A DNA stretch of 64,000 nt from Kiritimatiellia bacterium (GTDB lineage: Bacteria; Verrucomicrobiota; Kiritimatiellia; RFP12; DVOR01), in the NCBI GenBank assembly GCA_017558005.1, contig JAFYWN010000003.1, forward strand, positions 36,300-100,299, in the 5' to 3' direction. The notes under the pieces are model-generated. The model worked only from the letters and a program-made list of their open reading frames with translations, was not told the DNA's origin and did no database searches. How positions within the stretch are numbered: the first letter of the stretch is position 1; every line of letters begins with the position of its first letter. Positions 61,106 to 64,000 of the stretch are shown here, one piece after another. Position numbers and translations under genes: made by a program.

Positions 61106-63814
61106 ATGGCAACGAAGAAAGCCGCCCCGAAGGCAGCCGCTAAGGCGCCTAAGACCGCTCCGGCAGCCCCTGCAAAGCCGGTGGTGGATGAAGCAGCTCA
61201 GTTGAAGGAGCTGGATGAATTGATGGAGCGTGTGAAGAAGGCACAGGCCATCTATTCGACGTACACCCAGGAACAGGTGGACAAGATCTTCCGTGAGTGC
61301 GCACTCTCTGCTTGCGCTCATCGTATCGAACTCGCCAAGCTCGCGGTGGAAGAAACCGGCATGGGCGTGTTGGAAGACAAGGTGATTAAGAACCACTTCG
61401 CTTCTGAATTCATTTACAACTCTTATAAGGATGCCAAGACCTGCGGCGAACTTGAATATGACGCCACATATGGTATCCGTCGCATCGCTGAACCTATCGG
61501 CATCATCGCTGGTATCGTGCCGACCACGAACCCGACCTCTACGGCTATCTTCAAGGCGCTCATCGCCCTCAAGACCCGCAACGGTATCGTGTTCAGCCCG
61601 CACCCCCGCGCTAAGCGTGCTACCTATGAAGCAGCGATGATCATTCACCGCGCTGCCGTTCGCGCTGGCGCTCCTGAAGGCATCGTGGGCTGCATCAAGG
61701 AACCCACCATGGCGATGTCGGCTGCCCTCATGCACCACAAGCACACGAACCTCATCCTCGCAACGGGTGGTCCGGGCATGGTGCAGGCCGCTTACTCTTC
61801 GGGTAAGCCCGCTCTCGGTGTGGGCGCAGGTAACACCCCTGCACTCATCGACGAAACCGCCCACTACAAGATGGCCGTTTCCTCCATCTTGATGTCCAAG
61901 ACCTTCGATAACGGCATGATCTGCGCTTCTGAGCAGTCTGTCATCGTGGTGGACTCGCTCTATGAAACCGTGAAGAAGGAATTCATCGCTCGCGGTGCTT
62001 ACCTCCTCAACGCTGCAGAACGCAAAAAAGTCGCTGCCACCATCTTTGTTGATGGCCACTTGAATGCAAAGATCGTTGGTCAGCCTGCATGGAAGATTGC
62101 TGAAATGGCTGGCTTCTCTGTGCCGAAGTCTGCTAAGGTGCTCATGGGTGAAACCAAGGACATCACCATGGGTCCCGAAGAACCCTTCTCGCACGAAAAG
62201 CTCTCCCCTGTGCTCGCCCTCTATCGCGCTAAGAACTTTGAAGAAGGCGCAATGATGGCGAAGAAGCTCATCGAAGTGGGCGGTTTGGGCCACACCTCTG
62301 TGTTCTACACCAACCCTGCTAACACCGACCGCATCAAGTCCTACGGCACGATGCTTCCTACGGGCCGTGTGCTCGTGAACATCCCTGCTTCTCAGGGTGC
62401 TATCGGTGACCTCTACAACTTCAAACTGGCTCCCTCGTTGACGCTCGGTTGCGGCTCTTGGGGTGGTAACGCTGTCTCTGAAAACATTGGAGTGAAGCAT
62501 CTCATGAACGTGAAGACAATTGCTGAACGCCGCGAAAACATGCTTTGGTTCAAGGTTCCGCCGAAAGTCTACTTCAAGTACGGTTGCTTGCCCTTCGCGC
62601 TCCGCGAAATCAACGATCGTAAGCGCGCTTTCCTCGTGACCGACAAGCCCCTCTTCGATCTCGGCTACACCGAAAAGGTGACCTCTGTGCTCGAAAACAT
62701 GGGCATCGACGTGGAAATCTTCTACGAAGTGAAGCCCGACCCTGACACAGACACCATCGAAGCGGGTCTCGCTCGCATGAACTCCTTCAAGCCTGACTTG
62801 ATTATCGCGCTTGGTGGCGGTTCTCCGATGGACGCTGCAAAGATGATGTGGCTCCGCTACGAAAATCCTGAAGCCAAGTTCGAAGACATGGCAATGCGCT
62901 TCATGGATATCGAAAAGCGTATCTACACCTTCCCGAAGCTCGGCGCTAAGGCCATCATGGTGGCAATCCCCACCACCTCTGGTACCGGCTCTGAAGTGAC
63001 GCCCTTCGCTGTGGTGACCGATTCTCGTACGCACAAGAAGTACCCGATCGCTGACTACGCTTTGACCCCGGATATCGCTATCGCTGATCCTGAACTCGTG
63101 CTCTCCATGCCGCGTGGCCTCACCGCCGCTTCTGGTATCGACGCACTCGTTCACGCTCTCGAAGCCATGGTTTCCGTCCTCTCCACGGAATGGACCAACT
63201 CCCTCAGCCTCGAAGCTATCCGCCTCGTCTTCAAGTACCTCGAACAGAGCTACACCGAAGGTGGCGCTAACCGCAAGGCTCGCGAAAAGATGCACTACGC
63301 ATCCAACATCGCTGGTATGGCCTTCGCAAACGCCTTCTTGGGTCTCTGCCACTCCATGGCTCACAAGCTCGGCGCGAAGTACAACATTCCTCACGGCGTG
63401 GCCAACGCATTGCTCATCTGCGATATCATTCGTTACAATGCCGTTGAAAACCCCTCCAAGCAGGCAATCTTCCCGCAGTACACCTATCCGATGGCTCGTT
63501 CCCGCTACGCTCGCGTGGCAGACATCCTCGGCTTGGCCTACGGCAAGTCTGACGCTGAAAAGGTGGAAGCCCTCGTCAAGGCTGTTGAAGGCCTCAAGAA
63601 GGCAGTCGGTATCCCCGAATCCATCCAGGCTTGGGGCGTTCCGGAAGACGAATTCCTCCGCTACATCGACACCCTCGCAGAAGAAGCATTCGACGATCAG
63701 TGCACCCCGGCTAACCCCCGTTACCCGCTGATCTCCGAAATTCGCGAGATCTACTTGAAGGCCTACTACGGCCCCAAGTACAAGGCTGCTGAAGGCGCTC
63801 CTGCGATTGACTAA
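61106..63814 (+). CDS. adhE: Bifunctional acetaldehyde-CoA/alcohol dehydrogenase
   Basis: 902 residues. It reduces acetyl-CoA to acetaldehyde and then ethanol, regenerating NAD in fermentation. The first ~27 residues are a Lys/Ala/Pro tail. The ALDH domain (to ~450) has GIVPTTNPTSTAIFK, GAGNTPALID and Cys273 in NGMICASEQS. The iron ADH domain (~480-890) has ALGGGSPMDAAKMMW, AIPTTSGTGSEVTPFAV and the metal histidines in GLCHSMAHKLGAKYNIPHG. Family members assemble into spirosome filaments. Complete, with its own promoter and terminator. Confidence 0.98.
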   Translation: MATKKAAPKAAAKAPKTAPAAPAKPVVDEAAQLKELDELMERVKKAQAIYSTYTQEQVDKIFRECALSACAHRIELAKLAVEETGMGVLEDKVIKNHFASEFIYNSYKDAKTCGELEYDATYGIRRIAEPIGIIAGIVPTTNPTSTAIFKALIALKTRNGIVFSPHPRAKRATYEAAMIIHRAAVRAGAPEGIVGCIKEPTMAMSAALMHHKHTNLILATGGPGMVQAAYSSGKPALGVGAGNTPALIDETAHYKMAVSSILMSKTFDNGMICASEQSVIVVDSLYETVKKEFIARGAYLLNAAERKKVAATIFVDGHLNAKIVGQPAWKIAEMAGFSVPKSAKVLMGETKDITMGPEEPFSHEKLSPVLALYRAKNFEEGAMMAKKLIEVGGLGHTSVFYTNPANTDRIKSYGTMLPTGRVLVNIPASQGAIGDLYNFKLAPSLTLGCGSWGGNAVSENIGVKHLMNVKTIAERRENMLWFKVPPKVYFKYGCLPFALREINDRKRAFLVTDKPLFDLGYTEKVTSVLENMGIDVEIFYEVKPDPDTDTIEAGLARMNSFKPDLIIALGGGSPMDAAKMMWLRYENPEAKFEDMAMRFMDIEKRIYTFPKLGAKAIMVAIPTTSGTGSEVTPFAVVTDSRTHKKYPIADYALTPDIAIADPELVLSMPRGLTAASGIDALVHALEAMVSVLSTEWTNSLSLEAIRLVFKYLEQSYTEGGANRKAREKMHYASNIAGMAFANAFLGLCHSMAHKLGAKYNIPHGVANALLICDIIRYNAVENPSKQAIFPQYTYPMARSRYARVADILGLAYGKSDAEKVEALVKAVEGLKKAVGIPESIQAWGVPEDEFLRYIDTLAEEAFDDQCTPANPRYPLISEIREIYLKAYYGPKYKAAEGAPAID

Positions 63815-63841
63815 GTCACGCATCGTCTAAAACAGACAAAC

Positions 63842-63876
63842 AAAGAAGGCATCCACACGGATGCCTTCTTTGTTTT
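63842..63876 (+). terminator. Terminator of adhE
   Basis: AAAGAAGGCATCC (63842-63854) and GGATGCCTTCTTT (63859-63871) pair perfectly around ACAC, followed by GTTTT. The remaining 124 bases to the window end hold no gene and finish in a run of nine or more G. Confidence 0.92.
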
Positions 63877-64000
63877 AACGCACAATAATGAGGAGAAGTT
63901 TGGTGCGCTACCGATTCTAAGTGATGCGCGATAGGCGTGCTGCTCAGGGTGCTTAGTGCGCGCCAGAATTGAAGAGACGCGTGGCCTGGGGGGGGGGTGG

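Noticed and set aside
61043..63823. 926-codon open frame on the minus strand
   Set aside because: Antisense to all of adhE, with no known motif and a His/Val/Asp-rich composition typical of reverse-complement shadows.
63985..64000. Run of nine or more G at the window end
   Set aside because: Too short and at the edge; may be a sequencing or assembly artefact, so no structure is claimed.

Overview
The window looks like a chromosomal segment of a Gram-negative, probably anaerobic and fermentative bacterium of moderately high GC. Outer-membrane features support this: an Mla-type lipid ABC system, a DUF481-like outer-membrane protein, a TonB-like protein and type IV pilus ATPases. So do AdhE, a Thi4 thiazole synthase without an active-site-region cysteine, and a tryptophanase-family lyase. 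The gene mix, the Ala/Lys-rich tails on RpoD and AdhE, and the exported proteins of unknown family would fit the PVC group (for example gut Kiritimatiellota). No marker seen here proves that, so it is an inference.

Layout. 0-8 kb (+): the end of pheT, a structured RNA candidate in the usual 6S position, an exported protein, an Mla cassette (STAS-MlaE fusion, MlaF, MlaD, lipoprotein), an L,D-transpeptidase and purine nucleoside phosphorylase. 8-11.4 kb (-): grpE-dnaJ-purB. 11.4-13.2 kb: about 1.8 kb without a convincing gene, carrying iterons, DnaA-box-like sites, palindromes and a tandem repeat. 13.2-30.3 kb (+): one long translation block, fusA then the S10-spc-alpha ribosomal genes with secY, adk, map, rpoA and rplQ. 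It lacks rpmD, infA and tuf at their common places, and rpsL/rpsG are not upstream of fusA. 30.3-31.4 kb: a small accessory cassette with a JAMM-motif protein, a partner and a gene remnant. 31.4-36.4 kb (-): pilB-pilT-pilB ATPases. 36.5-40.2 kb (-): thiamine operon thiC-thiD-thi4-thiE behind a TPP riboswitch. 40.4-45.8 kb (-): glgP, a small RRM protein and rpoD. 45.8-46.8 kb: a second, inverted copy of the 12 kb non-coding element. 46.8-58.5 kb (-): bioA, a GH97 glycosidase, tgt, pdxJ, a DUF481-like protein, rsmI, a TonB-like protein, a phosphoesterase, ABC-F and a surface-repeat protein. 58.5-60 kb (-): a tryptophanase-like lyase. 60.6 kb: tRNA-Leu(UAA). 61.1-63.8 kb (+): adhE.

How the parts fit. 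The 13-30 kb block supplies translation, secretion and RNA polymerase parts. The thiamine operon makes the pyrimidine (ThiC, ThiD) and thiazole (Thi4) halves and joins them (ThiE) under TPP feedback. The Mla cassette should move phospholipid across the envelope. AdhE and the lyase point to fermentation of sugars and amino acids.

The least explained parts are: the pair of inverted ~560 bp non-coding elements at 12 and 46 kb, which share an identical 42 bp core; the JAMM cassette; three genes whose extended -10 box lies 6-7 bases from the start codon, predicting leaderless mRNAs; and a tryptophanase relative in which the Arg expected to contact the cofactor appears to be Leu. All calls come from reading the sequence; no database search was run.
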